Shown piece after piece: positions 46,752 to 57,480 of a stretch of 64,000 nt of DNA. Source of the stretch: Polytrichum commune (lineage: Eukaryota > Streptophyta > Polytrichopsida > Polytrichales > Polytrichaceae); the NCBI GenBank assembly GCA_950295325.1, contig OX485805.1:22057501-22121500 (forward strand), in the 5' to 3' direction. Both the position numbers and the translations under genes were made by a program. Position 1 is the stretch's first letter; each line of letters starts with the position of its first letter. Under the pieces are notes generated by a model. That model was not told where the DNA came from. It did no database searches and worked only from the letters and a program-made list of their open reading frames with translations.

Positions 46752-46928
46752 ATTTTAAACACTTTCAATCCATTGCTGATTTTTATTATAATAATCCAAA
46801 CCAATACATGTCATTTATTGACATCCTTATACATGTAGTTACAACCAACACTTGCACAACTACTCACATTCCACAACACCAACAAGTTCAAGTAGGTGCA
46901 TAACCTCATTATACGTATATGTAGGTGT
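46752..46928 (-). pseudogene. Second copy of the SWIM-gene 3' end
   Basis: It aligns with 47325-47500 at about 80%. Read on the - strand it encodes TYTYNEVMHLLELVGVVECE and a stop, the same C-terminus as the SWIM gene, followed by the same 3' flank. It is a partial tandem duplication or a relic of another element of the family. Confidence 0.65.
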
Positions 46929-47034
46929 CATAATTGTGAACCACTCAAACCACTCACGGGCTGAGTTAAGGCCCACAATCTACAAAAGCAAGGAAATTAG
47001 ATATTAGAATTAGTCAATATGTAGGTAGCTACTA

Positions 47035-47240
47035 GGTTTTGAGACATCCGCCTGTAGATGCGAGTTGTGTAAGAGACTGATATTAGGTCTGGATCAACCC
47101 GGGTTCGAATCCGGTTGGTTACATTGACTGGTGCTATCCCAAATTGAGCTAATGATAAAGTAGGAATAATCTATAGGCGGATACTAAGAAGAGGTTACTA
47201 CGCGGATATGCGTAGAATCTTCTCGATTATTTTTTATTTT
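47035..47240 (+). mobile_element. SINE-like insertion (tRNA-type box B)
   Basis: GGTTCGAATCC at 47102-47112 is a perfect pol III box B. No convincing box A lies at the right distance and no full tRNA fold was found. It sits between the two SWIM 3'-end copies and ends near TTTTTTATTTT. Tentative. Confidence 0.35.
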
Positions 47241-47641
47241 AAGAAAATTGTTATTATTTATCCGTATGAATCAATCAAACCGCTCACGGTTGGGTCGTAG
47301 TCTAAATAAAATTGAAGTTACTGAATCATTTGAAATACTTTCAGTCCATAGTTAATTTTTATTATAATAATCCAAACCAAAACATGCCATTTATTGACAT
47401 TTAAATATATGTTGCTTAATAGAACACTTGCAATACTACTCACATTCTACAATATCAGCAAGTTCAAGTAGCCGCATGACCTCATTATAGGTATATGTAG
47501 GTGCATGAATGAACTTGTCACTCTCGTAATCCACCTTGCACAAAAATCTAAACACATAATAAAGATGTTTACAATACACCAATTTTCTTTTTTTTCCTGA
47601 TGCATGAGATGACATTTTCGTGAAATCCGGGCATGTGCAAT

Positions 47642-49443
47642 CTCGGGGGGTGCACTGTACTAAACATGTACGAGTATACGTGAGTGCACAGGAGGGGTAT
47701 TGATTTGGACCTTGCCGTATTACGTATACATATGGTATACATGTTATAATTTATAGTTACGTAAATATATGGAAGGCCTTTAAAAAGTATACAATAATTG
47801 TACTTGTATGGTACTGTTACTATACTACATATCATAAGTTTTCATATTGGATGAAATTAGGATTAACTAGGATTAGTGATTTTCGTTAGCAACCTTATAG
47901 GGTAGTATGAACCATGTACAAGGTGTCAAGGTAATATCGGGGAAAGAGGCAGTATTAGGGTTTTGAAACGATTCATTCAGCTCAAAGTAACAAGGACCCT
48001 TTTCCCCTCCCATCCCTAGGTTTTTGTTTTCTCTTCTAGTCGGGCGCCGAAGGTTTTTGTTTTCTCTTCTCACATAGCCTACTTCTTTTGCCGACAACTG
48101 CTTCACTTTTCCTTCTTTCACTTGTTGCTTCCAGCGCTTCTCAGCATCCTTGCGGTTACTGCTACCGTGGGAATCACCGAAAGTCCTGACATTGTCATGG
48201 CCTCGTTCTGAAATTTGGAGCTAGAGGATGCAATCTTTGGTTCTCCGGGCAGAAAAGCTTTGGGGATTGATACTAGCTACCCAAAGAGCGAGGGTGGAGG
48301 TTGCTCGGTGGCGGTGACTGGAAACTTGAAAAAGAGAGCAGCTGGATGGAAGATGTAAGTTAGGAATATTTCATTGGGAGAAAAGGGCGGATGAGCTCAT
48401 TGCGAGTAGCTCAAATTCTTGGGGTCTGTGAATTTACGACGTTTGAAGAGATTTGGGGGTTAGGAAATGCTTGCTAGGGCTCATGGTTCAAATGCATGGT
48501 GGATTTGAAGAGAGCATCTGAAAGGAAGATGGTCTAGGAGGCAATTCAAATTCATGCAAGGATGCTTTCATAGAGGCTGAAGGGTTGCAGTCATTGGCTG
48601 AAGATGACATAAATGAAGATGTTGAGTTGGAGAGTCAACTTCGACATACTTTGGATGTTCTTGTTGATGAACATGAAGGTGCTGAAATTCCCTCTCTATC
48701 AAATGCAAAGTCAGCTGTAGCTTATGTAATGGTAGGGGAGTCTAGAATTTTAAAAAATACATTTGTTAGTCAATTGAATGGCAATCCTTCTTTGTCTAAA
48801 GATCGGCTGACTTGAATTAGAGCTAGCATATTATATATGAAGCCTAAACTCCTGAGTGTTGGAAACCATGACACTTTGTTAAAGCTTGGTTGTGACTGTG
48901 GTGTGTGTTTTTTGAACACTGAAGCTAAAACTGTGAAAAAACGAGGTAGGCCAAAAAAATATACTCGAGTTAAGGTTTGGTTTGTTGGGAGAGTTTATAG
49001 GATGCGGAGGAAGCTTGGTAATCGTTGGATGGAGTATAGGGATCCAATTGACTTGATGGACCGTCCATCAAACGTGGAGATTGGTTTATGTTGGTATCAA
49101 AAAGGGGCTAACAACAAGTGGACATATGATCTTACTAATCATTTGATGGTACACTTAGAGACAATAATTGCATTGGCTACAATGACATATATTGGTGAAT
49201 GATATTTTGTTATACATATTATAGGGGTTGATTATTGTTCAAAAGTATATTTGTATACTTATGTTAATGACTATATATGAATGGATGTTTTTCTGTGCAT
49301 ACATATTGTCACTTGTATATTTATTGTTGCAATTGTATGTGTATTACTTCATTTTACAAAAAATAACTTGTATATAGGGAGTTTTTAGAGTATGCAGTGA
49401 ACGCACGTGATTCTAGGTTTTAATGAAAGGTGCACCCCCCGAG
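47642..49443 (+). mobile_element. 1.8-kb TIR transposon insertion (hAT-like) in the SWIM gene
   Basis: The left end CTCGGGGGGTGCAC and right end GTGCACCCCCCGAG are perfect 14-bp inverted repeats. The 8 bp TGTGCAAT occur directly on both sides (47634-47641 and 49444-49451), a target duplication of hAT-type length. The SWIM reading frame resumes directly across it, so the empty site can be inferred. It carries an AT-hook coding region and no recognisable transposase, so it is non-autonomous. Confidence 0.88.
48585..49202 (+). pseudogene. AT-hook coding region carried by the insertion
   Basis: A 618-bp near-continuous frame broken by one TGA at 48813-48815. It reads acidic VELESQLRHTLDVLVDEHEG, RILKNTFVSQLNGNPSLSKD, GCDCGVCF, then the AT-hook KKRGRPKKYTRVKVWFVGRV and GNRWMEYRDPIDLMDRPSN. 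An AT-hook binds the minor groove of AT-rich DNA. The remainder is unknown to me. It may be the N-terminal exon of the ParB-like gene at 52.2-53.8 kb, captured in a deletion derivative; this is inference. Confidence 0.6.
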
Positions 49444-51472
49444 TGTGCAATGCGGGATGTCGCCAATTGTGACATGGTAGGTGATATCCTGCTTGGAGAC
49501 AATGTTGATTATCATTCCAAAGCCCGGATATGGAATGGCAGTGACCCCAACCACATAGTAATTTTCCATGAGTCCGGTGCTCTCCCATTTGTTTTTGTGA
49601 TCTGCCAGCGGTGCTGTTGGATTATGACGCACTGTCTTCCCAAACTTGAATGTAGGGTGGACGTCCGAGTTTGGTGGGATACAAAAATGCGAGCGAGGGT
49701 TGGGAAGAGTTGCGATTGTTGAAAGCTTACGACGAGGGGACAATGCCTCCCTCTGTTGTAGTTGAAATTTAGCATCTTTTAGTGTCAGAACCTCCTCTCT
49801 CGATAGATTGGTACCTATCTTTACCGGCCACGTGTTGGGTACTATAGGCCAATCCAACACATATTTCTTCTTATTGTCACTCATACAACGCTTGATATCG
49901 TCAAGACAAAATCAAAATTCATACTCCACATTGTTGGGAGAGAAAAATTCCTTCCTAAGCCCTTTGTATGTTGGAGCAGGTGTGCCATGTTTCCCAATGC
50001 CGACTTTGGTATTGCACATAGTCCATGTAATGGCCTGCAGTGCCCAACATCGTTTGGCTGAGTTGGGTGGCAATCTTGCAATGTGCCATTTAGAAGCAAA
50101 ATAATCAGTCTCTAACACAAATGTGGTATGAGCCACACCATGAATTGCAGAATTCAACGATTCTTCTATGCGTTGACGAGTTGCTCAGGTGTTGGGACGA
50201 TGAATGAAATAATTCACTTTGTCGGGTCGATGAGAGTCACAATCAACACCCGGTGATAGGTTGAGTCTGCGTTTGGTGGAACCAAAGAGCTCTGACCCTT
50301 CCAATGTACAATATCTAGTGTTGACGTCTTCTGCCCCTAGATAAGACTTCATGGTATCAGCCAACATTTTTGGATCTCCACACCTGGCAACCGCTTTGAG
50401 TTTCAAGGATGCCGAATCAAGATCTTTACCATCAGACCCCCTTTCAACTATGTCTGGTAATTTCTAATTTGCATGAAGGCACGGATCATGTCATCCACTG
50501 TAGTTTCATATAAACAAGTCATATTGTTGCCGGACTGTTGGAGCCATTTTTTGTGTATAGTCTCTACAAGATTGTATGTTGGCATTTCCGCACGTTGTTC
50601 TATTGTCATATCCTATGAACAACACACAAATATGAGGATAATCAAAATATAAGATATATATAATAATGGAAGAAAAATTAATGACATTGAATAATCAATT
50701 TTGATATATACTTACAAATAACATATGACCACCCCAATGTTTGTAACGAAAATACCAAAAACCCAACCACTCTGAAAGGCCAAGGATGTCATCTTCCGAG
50801 GCAGATCCGGATGACAACCACCAAGAACGAATCACATGATACTTAGTCTCGGCGTTGTCCATTGTTTTCGCGTCTTTGTAATCCTTGCATATTTGCTTGT
50901 GTTGAAACTGCAAGGATGGTTTGATATATTTTTGGGTCACCTTATCCAAGCTCGTAGATCAATGGAAAAGACATGTATGCTCACGTGCAACCATGGAAAA
51001 ATACGCCACACAATACGAAAAAGAAGGACAATCTTCTGAGGCGGAGATGGAGGTAGGTTGTACGAACGAAATCGTAAGAAAATAACTTTAAAATCAAAAT
51101 AAATTTGGAGGTATGTAATGTATACTATATTATGCACGCCGAGAATACGATTCCAACGGTATATAGCATGAACAAAATGATTTTGTTTTGCATGTTTTAG
51201 AGCCAAAAAACAAATAGAGCATTTTAGATTCTCTAAAATCTTCACAAAATGAAGATTTTATGCAGGAAATCTAACCATATTATTTTCAGTAGACTTTGGC
51301 GATTTATGTAAAATTGACATCATCTCTAAAAATTCTGAAACAAATTGGAGTAAATGGCAAGGCTGTAATATATGCACTTGATTTTTTTCGGAAATAAATT
51401 AGAATATTTGAAAATGTTATAGCAACTCCGGAAAGTGACTCAAATCAAGGTGTATTTCTTTTCCAAATGGAT

Positions 51473-52065
51473 AGCCGTTAACGGCCACCCTTTTTATGAT
51501 GCCAACTTTTCTGTTCTAGTTTAGGGTGGCCGTGAACGGCCACCCTTTGTGTGATGCTAACTTCTATTTTCTAGTTTAGGGTACCCCTTCTTGGGTTTCA
51601 GTCTTCATTTAATAAGATAATTTCTTTGAAATAAAATCACATATATACGTATATTTCTTATGTCTGTTCCATCTAGAAGTATGGCCGTTGACGGCCATCC
51701 TTGGTTGCATCTTAGATTTATTGGTATATGTGTTTTTTTTTCATGTATACACTCATTTCCACCCTTATTGAAATTTCATATTTTTTTCTATATATGTTTA
51801 TTTCTTCATGTATACACTCATTTCCTTCATTTTTTTCCCTCCAACAAGGGTGGCCGTTAACGGCCATCCTTATTGAAATTTCAAATTTTATTCTATATGT
51901 GTTTCTTTCTTCATGTATACACCCATTTCCTTATTTTTTTTCCTTCAACAAGGATGGCCGTTAACGGCCAGCCTTATTGAAATCTCATTTTATTTTTTAT
52001 ATGTGTTTCTTTCTTCATGTATACATTTATTTCCTTAATATTTTGTCCTCCAACAAGGGTGGCCG
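51473..52065. promoter_or_regulatory. Array of palindromic sites between two divergent genes
   Basis: Six sites with core TGGCCGTTAACGGCCA: 51473-51486 (one end base changed), 51523-51546 (longer, with only the centre mismatched), 51681-51698, 51851-51866 (perfect), 51955-51970 (perfect) and a half site at 52056-52065. They lie between the 5' ends of the SWIM (-) and ParB-like (+) genes. The palindromes are far better conserved than the spacers, as expected of dimer-binding sites. Function is inferred. Confidence 0.6.
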
Positions 52066-52135
52066 CCTTTATTGAAATTTCAAATTTTTTTGCATATGTG
52101 GTTTTTCCTTATGTATACTCTCACTTTCATAAATG
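51716..52135. repeat. Tandem repeat, unit about 104 bp, about 3.8 copies
   Basis: Each unit reads CTTATTGAAATTTCA, then TATGTGTTTCTTTCTTCATG, TATACAC, CAACAAGGR and the palindrome. The spacers diverge by indels; the palindrome is kept in two of three junctions and halved in the third. Confidence 0.85.
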
Positions 52136-52238
52136 TTTTTGTATATTATTTTAGTTTGCATATGTGATTTCTTTCATATACATATATTTGTTTTAATTTA
52201 TTTTCATCTTTCATATGGATGATATGTTTGTGCTTTAG

Positions 52239-53828
52239 ATATGGAAGTTGTATATCTTGCTGAAGATCAATTAGAATTGCAATTGCATGCACTTTTTAAG
52301 AAAGAAACTGTCAACACATCTTCCCATCCTGAACGGTTGAAGTATGAACCAAGGGCAAAATCAAAATTCAACATTCCACTATGTCGAATGGTTGCATTGC
52401 CTGTTGTGAGGTCTTTTAAAAAAAAATGTTATGAACTTGGCTGCACATTTTGTTGCTTGTGGTTATATGGAGGGCAATGGGGGTTTTTACGTGGCCTTGG
52501 AAAACAATGAGGGGAAAACAATAGATGTTACCGATAGTATCATGGAGTAAAAATTGGGTACGGACAAATGATGCATTTGAAAAAATATTGCAAACTGATG
52601 AGGAACTCAAAGTTTTCTCTGGCAAAATGTTCATGGTGTGGGATGGAAACCACCGTTTGCAAGCATGGTTGCCCATTATTAATCGAGATCATACACATGA
52701 TCATGCTTGATATTATGCTGTTGAAAGTATTATTTTGGACGTCAAGGGAGATATAGCAACCATGTTGGCAGCTTTACATGAAGTGATAATTCCTTCATTC
52801 TTGTTTTTTTATTCGTTCGGTTCATTTGGTTTTGTTTTAAGTTCATGTTTTTATTGTATATTTCTTTTCCTTGGCTTATCATTGGTTGTTTTATTTTGTC
52901 ACGAGGAAGTAAAAATCCCATGTTTGTACGAATCTTGTTCATAAGCTTTTCCGCATTCAAAGCATTGTTGGACAACCACTTTCATATTTAAAAAAAGTTG
53001 TCTCCAAAGAAGATCTTACTACCGCTAATGCCAAACAAAAATCCAAATATAGGACTTGGTTCCCTTTTACTGTTGAGGCTCTTAATGGATTTCTATACTA
53101 GGTTATTTTTCTAAAGTATTAGTTTTTTACGCATTTTTTTTCTTGTATATATATTTTTTGAATTTTGAATTTTATAACTATATGTTTTATTACATCTTAT
53201 TTTTATTATGTGTGATTTATCATACTCTTATATGTTTTTTCCTTGGTGTAGCAAGGGTTGGGAGATGTTGCTGCTACTTCTCAAAGGAAATTTTATGAGA
53301 AATACCATGATTCTAGACATTGGATTTCAAGTGCAGTGGATGAGTTTGTTTCCAAAGTTGTGGAGAGGGTGAGATTGACTTTCCATTTGGAACTAAAGAA
53401 ACAACTTCTCATTGCAGATCCTAGACACTCTTCTATGTTCTTAGAGCAGGTGAAGTCTCATTATGAAACTCACGATGAGAATCTTAAGATGATTCAAGAA
53501 AAACTTTGGATGTTAGCAACTTCGGCAATGGATATATCTATGAAGATTAAGTGGCTTGAGAGGTGGAACAGTTCACCTATTCTTTGTGAGGCTCTCAAGT
53601 TTTCGAAACCAAAATTCAATGATATAGAGTTTCCTAAGTGACTTGATAAAGCTACTTGGTGGGCTCAGGTGATAATTTTTTGTCTATGTTTTTTGAAAAA
53701 AAATATTTTTTCAATCATTCAATTTTTCTAATCTTTATTTTGTATTTGGCAGTTGGCTATTGAGACCGAGAAGCTCTTTGATGCTACTGTGGCTGATATG
53801 CATGTGTCCATCAACTACCTTCCAGATG
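52239..53828 (+). pseudogene. Multi-exon gene with ParB-like DGNHR motif
   Basis: Exon-like blocks with plausible borders: 52239-52782, about 52912-53101, 53252-53668 and 53752-53828. The first reads VVYLAEDQLELQLHALFKKE and IPLCRMVALPVVRSF, shifts frame at an A9 run (52419-52427), then NGGFYVALENNEGKTIDVTD, shifts again, then KVFSGKMFMVWDGNHRLQAW and YYAVESIILDVKGDIATMLA. DGNHR after a hydrophobic strand is the core motif of ParB/sulfiredoxin-like nucleotide-binding folds. Later blocks are NLVHKLFRIQSIVGQPLSYL, ADPRHSSMFLEQVKSHYETH, WLERWNSSPILCEALKF and LAIETEKLFDATVADMHVSI. In-frame TGA codons occur near 52708 and 53639. No 3' end was found beyond the last GTATGT donor. Confidence 0.55.
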
Positions 53829-54461
53829 GTATGTATCCTTTGCCCATTATTTTTTATTTTTGATATTTGATTTCTAAGAACTTCAACAATTTAAACCTAC
53901 TACCCAATTTATATCTACAATTCACTTTTGTTGTTCTTTATGTTTTGGACTTCGTAAATGTCACCCTCATAATGGTGGTATGATGTATTCAAATTTTACA
54001 TTGATGTGTATTATAGTGAGACATTCTAACATGCTACACTTGTTTTCAACATGAGTTTGCTTACACATTATCTCCAATTACATTATTATTATCTCAACAG
54101 TTGAATGTATATTAGTTCATTTTTATACAAAATTGTTATAGCAACATTCTCATTTGTTTTTCATTTGGACTATAGACCCTTACATGTAATTCCACAATCA
54201 TAGGCCCCCAACGGATTTACAAACCATAACCGGGAAAAGATTGAAGGCTCATAGGTTCACACTCGCATGCTCACATACTAGCAACCCCAAGTCATGTACA
54301 TATTGGTATTTTTCATTGCTCACTACTTGCAATTTAGCATTCATATTATTTGTCCTCCCCAATCTTCTTATTATTGAACCCTAAAAAATTGTTTCTTTAG
54401 GCCACGGTTATAGGATACTAGGGGTCCTATTACCAAATATTTTGTTTTCTTCACCGCTCAC
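53829..54461. other. No recognised exon, right part of the composite region
   Basis: AT-rich. It begins with an intron-like GTATGT, and the next exon of the ParB-like gene was not found. Confidence 0.4.
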
Positions 54462-54490
54462 AAATTACCGCTCATCGCTCACCGCTCACA
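54462..54490. repeat. Heptamer array, right boundary
   Basis: ACCGCTCA repeats (at least four), the inverse of the array at 46546-46618. CTTCTCTAGAC just outside also occurs just outside the left array (about 46519), so part of the flank may be duplicated. Confidence 0.65.
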
Positions 54491-55070
54491 AAATAGCACT
54501 CCCCTTCTCTAGACCCTCCAATATGGAGATCAACGGCCTCGATTGAGGGCATACGAGGAAGAGACTTATGCTTTGTGAAAGGCATCCTCATCCCCAATCT
54601 CAAAAACTCCACTTAATGCACACAACTCGTTATGGTATGAAATTGAGACGGATGACAATAGGTCTAGCATGACTTTCATCATGGTGAAGTTGTGAAGTTG
54701 TGGGTAAAAATTCAGACTTTTCTTTTCATAAATTACATAACATTACTTAGCTTAGCCATGGCCCATAGAAACGCCATGGCAAAGTTGAGGAGTGTTATGG
54801 ACATCATGTTACAAACATTTTATCATAAAATATATCATACATTTCATCCATGTATGCAAGATACCTATTTATCAACATCTTGATTTCTTTGAAGATGGAA
54901 CAATCATTTGGTTTTAGGGGTGATGTTGTGGTCACATCCTCTCAACAAGCTCGAGGCATTCTAGAAAAGTGTGTTTTGAATACTAATACTAGATTGTTGT
55001 AGAGTTTATTAGTAAACAATGCCAATGATACTTGAAATATATGGGGATTGTTACACAAATTATGGTATTT
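54491..55070. other. No supported gene
   Basis: No recognised feature. Confidence 0.4.
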
Positions 55071-55485
55071 AGGGCCGCTTTACACACATACCAAGAGTTG
55101 TGACCATGAAAACCTAAGGATTCTTGAAAATCATCCAAAGGCAATACCATGGGAAATGCAACTTTGATTTTTCATTCAATGGGCCCTCAATATTAGTGTA
55201 AATTGAAATTGAACCATGTTGAGGGACCACAACATATGTTTGGGTTCAAGTCCCCACCATGGCACTATTATATTTCTAGGAGTCAATGACATTTTGATTG
55301 ATTGACATGGCCTCTAGTTTTGTTTAAGACTCGCCTTTTTTTTTAAATGGGTCTAAGCAATATTTAGTAGACCACAAAACAATATTCATAAGTTGATGCC
55401 ATGTAGGACACCATGTAGAATTTAGATCCATTTGAATTTCTTTAGTCTCTCGACCTTCAAGGTCTAGTGTAAAGTGAACTTGGAC
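55071..55485 (+). repeat. Family B element, copy 4 (uninterrupted)
   Basis: It starts AGGGCCGCTTTACACACATA and ends CTAGTGTAAAGTGAACTTGG. A box B-like GGTTCAAGTCC lies at 55243-55253. It is the reference copy that shows where family C entered copy 2. Confidence 0.75.
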
Positions 55486-55631
55486 TCCCATGTACGCAAC
55501 TCCCGTATTATATGGCCTTGCTTATAATCACTTATAATGCATTTTAGTCCAATATCGAGTGATATAATTTGTTTTAATGTAGGAAACTATTGTAGCCCTT
55601 CTAACAAGGAATCCAAGAATGTAATCATATA

Positions 55632-55948
55632 CTCCCTCTGTTTCAAAATAAAACCGTGGTTTCTATTTCAGTGCGGGATTAAGAACAATGACCAGCTTTG
55701 AACCACAATGCGTTTTTTAACCAAAATTGGGAGCTGCCGAAAATTAGCAAGCTGGCACGGAGTATACAGTATTTACCGAGGCTACTGTAGCTTCTTAGAT
55801 AAATATACCATATTTATTAGTAGGCCCAGCTGCACTGCCGTTGTTAGCCGTGAATGATAGGCATGAGTAGTGGTAATAACAAAACCATGGTTTTATTCTG
55901 GCACGGAGTTTATGCAGAAACCATGGTTTTATTGTGAAACAGAGGGAG
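55632..55948. mobile_element. Stowaway-type (Tc1/mariner) MITE
   Basis: The inverted ends CTCCCTCTGTTTCAAAATAA and TTATTGTGAAACAGAGGGAG differ at one position, flanked by TA on both sides. Length 317 bp. CTCCCTCYGT is the hallmark of plant Stowaway elements. Non-coding. Confidence 0.93.
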
Positions 55949-57374
55949 TATAAGAAATGAATATTCATTGAAGCATATATTTGCATTAAACCCCTAAATA
56001 CATGATTTAAAAAAGATACATGTACCATAGGCCAAACTGCCTAACTTTTTGGGTGGGTTTTTTGATTTTAAAATTAACACTTTTTATTATAAATAAAACA
56101 TAGCCAATTACTTATAATTTAAATTAGAGGCAACTACTCATGTGGATCTTTAAAATTAGACACTCTACAAGGTTAAAAAAAAGGTGTCTCAATTATATAT
56201 ATATATATACACACATTGTGGAGTTTTTTATTACAAAAATACAACCCAAATTTTTCTACATCTCATTTTATTTATTTTGGTCTTCACCCAACTTTTTCAT
56301 CCTTAGACCATTTTAATGTCAATGCCCCTGGATATAATATGGGAGTTGCATACCCGGGCTTGGACTATTTTTGGCTTCTTAACCAATCACATAATTTGTG
56401 TATCACTGTTAAGATACATCTCAACATGAATATTTTGCATCAAGAATACTTGATGGCCACCTTGTACTCAAATAAATATTGAGTACTTTGTTTTTGAATG
56501 TGATGAAGATTTTTCGATTCATTGTGGCATACACCAACCCGAATTGTAGAAGGTAAGACACCATCAACATACCATAAATTTAGCAACGTGCAAAGTGTTT
56601 GAGCTTAACTAGTAGATTTTGTGAATTAGGAAAGATGGTATGTTGAAGAAAACTCAATATTGTATATAGAAACTTATTGACGACTTATGGGTTCTAACTA
56701 ACATTATGTCATGGGTGAGGACCGTAACATTATTTAGCCAAAATTTGATCTCAAGTGGGCCCATGTAATCCTTCGTGAACATGCCCGGTGCTATTCTAGG
56801 AATGCTATAGTGCCAAGTTGAATGGCCCACCAGGTTGGTGTGCAGCTAGGGCTCCACCACTAGCAAAAATCCTACATGTTGTGCCAGGTGCAGGATTGGG
56901 CAACATAGTTGACAACTCATCAATGGTTGTCGGGGTCATGGGCCCATTGGTGCCCGCAACCACCAACCCTCTCCCAATATGACCCTTGCCAGGCATGTGG
57001 GCCCAACCATATCTAAGGTGGTGGAACGGCCCTCTGGGCATGAATAATGTTGTAACATTTTCACACTATCTACTATATTTGTCGCATATATCATGCATCA
57101 AGGTTGGTAAGTACCTTGAGTATTGTTTTAAACTCATGGGTTCACGTTGTCCTTAACTTGTAACATCTAACTCAACTTAACTCATTGATTCCTATGCTTT
57201 CAACTGCATCATGCCCTCCTAAATCCTTAAATAAATCGTCAATGTAATTAATATGGAAAATTACAATGTTCCAACCTAAGGTATCAACCTTTTTTCTTTT
57301 TCTTTTTCTTTTTTGGGGGGGGGGGGGAAGAGACCTTAGATTTGAGTAAGGGCGTATGTCCATGCTCAACATGA
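55949..57374. other. No supported gene; (TA)n and 13-base G run
   Basis: Contains (TA)n/(CA)n at about 56194-56215 and G13 at 57315-57327. A - frame at 56805-57041 overlaps palindromic GGCC-rich DNA and has no family. Confidence 0.4.
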
Positions 57375-57480
57375 CTAACACTCTAAAATGGGTGGGGAGA
57401 GTCCCTGGGCCAACATTGGCACCCACAACCGCACCCACTTTTGAAGTTAGGGCAACTCTCCATAGCGAGGGTGGCTATCG
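57375..57480 (-). repeat. Dispersed repeat family G, copy 1
   Basis: GGGTGGGGAGAGTCCC and GCCAACATTGGCACC match 60550-60650 in inverted orientation. Confidence 0.6.

Larger units (their letters stand above)
47436..50973 (-). pseudogene. Transposon-type SWIM zinc-finger protein gene, interrupted
   Basis: It is read from about 50.97 kb down. An exon with ETKYHVIRSWWLSSGSASED and WYFRYKHWGGHMLF ends at a GTAAGT donor; an intron of about 107 bp follows; then DMTIEQRAEMPTYNLVETIH, GAEDVNTRYC, SHRPDKVNYF, WHIARLPPNSAKRCWALQA, LDWPIVPNTWPVKIGTNLS and YHVTIGDIPHC. The frame is then broken by the 47642-49443 insertion and resumes as CTCPDFTKMSSHASGKKRK, CKHLYYVFRFL, FIHAPTYTYNEV and a stop. C-x-C ... 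C-x-H is the SWIM signature, common in plant transposase-related proteins where it binds zinc or DNA. At least three in-frame TGA codons and one frameshift make it a pseudogene. No DDE core is visible. I recall similar hypothetical plant proteins but cannot name the family. Confidence 0.65.
46546..54490. mobile_element. Composite mobile region with SWIM and ParB-like genes
   Basis: About 7.9 kb bounded by inverted heptamer arrays: GAGCGATGAGCAATGAGCGG on the left (46546-46618) and CACCGCTCA..CCGCTCATCG on the right (54462-54490). Each array also carries a GAGCxGTAAyAyRTGAGC-like spacer unit. Inside are a - strand SWIM gene, a + strand ParB-like gene, a palindrome array between their 5' ends, and a nested 1.8-kb insertion. 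Boundaries are inferred from the inverted arrays only; no target duplication was found. Confidence 0.45.

Noticed and set aside
49423-50104. Two roughly 98-codon + frames
   Set aside because: Antisense of the SWIM gene, which has clear family-like sequence on the - strand.
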